Positions 38,893-38,911 of a stretch of 38,911 nucleotides of DNA are shown one piece after another (the stretch's first letter is position 1; the number at the start of each line of letters is the position of its first letter). Position numbers and translations under genes: made by a program. The notes under the pieces were generated by a model that was not told the origin of the DNA, made no database searches, and worked only from the letters and a program-made list of their open reading frames with translations. The stretch covers positions 1 through 38,911 of the forward strand of contig CALPMA020000004.1 in NCBI GenBank assembly GCA_943324545.2, written 5' to 3'. The DNA is from Chitinophaga pinensis. Its GTDB lineage: Bacteria > Bacteroidota > Bacteroidia > Flavobacteriales > Flavobacteriaceae.

Positions 38893-38911
38893 ACATTCTA
38901 TTAACATTTTA

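Noticed and set aside
38824-38904. Short ATG-initiated plus-strand frame (MTLKLLTFDTKLMFKKQSLLINLTFY)
   Set aside because: Only 26 codons before a stop, AT-rich, and overlaps promoter-like sequence. Not supportable as a gene.

Overview
This window looks like chromosomal, AT-rich, gene-dense DNA from a Flavobacterium-like member of the Bacteroidota. The lineage is inferred from a T9SS sorting tail, bacillithiol BshA, a fused 2-oxoacid dehydrogenase E1, LptD/TamB homologues and TAnnTTTG-type promoter motifs. I call 34 protein-coding genes, one cut off at the left edge. The content is mostly housekeeping. It includes a fused E1 alpha/beta 2-oxoacid dehydrogenase, a 2OG-Fe(II) oxygenase, a SUI1-like factor, a nucleoside phosphorylase, Ung, a MutS2-like protein, a DCC protein, a T9SS-secreted protein, a dicarboxylate symporter, AroC and BshA. 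A long minus-strand run carries a GH3/beta-lactamase fusion, split Fe-S oxidoreductase subunits flanking a HAD protein, an MCE/MlaD protein and an amidase. This run is divergent from LptD-RidA. The rest is a GlcNAc-kinase-like/GapA/PfkA cluster, TamB, TsaD, RsmE, a DUF4159 protein, a PG_1098/THUMP-like methyltransferase and a VanX-like dipeptidase. I saw no rRNA, tRNA, CRISPR array, IS element, phage module or recognisable defence island. I do not see strong evidence for a wholly new system. The best leads are: (i) a split Fe-S/CCG oxidoreductase interleaved with a HAD protein and an MCE protein; (ii) a TamB gene with no usable ATG/GTG/TTG at its natural N-terminus; (iii) an LptD gene that appears to start at TTG; (iv) a MutS2-like protein lacking the Smr nuclease domain; (v) a NagZ-like GH3 fused to a serine hydrolase; (vi) a 22-bp-spaced direct repeat in the right-edge intergenic region. 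Family names come from recognising motifs by eye; no database search was run.
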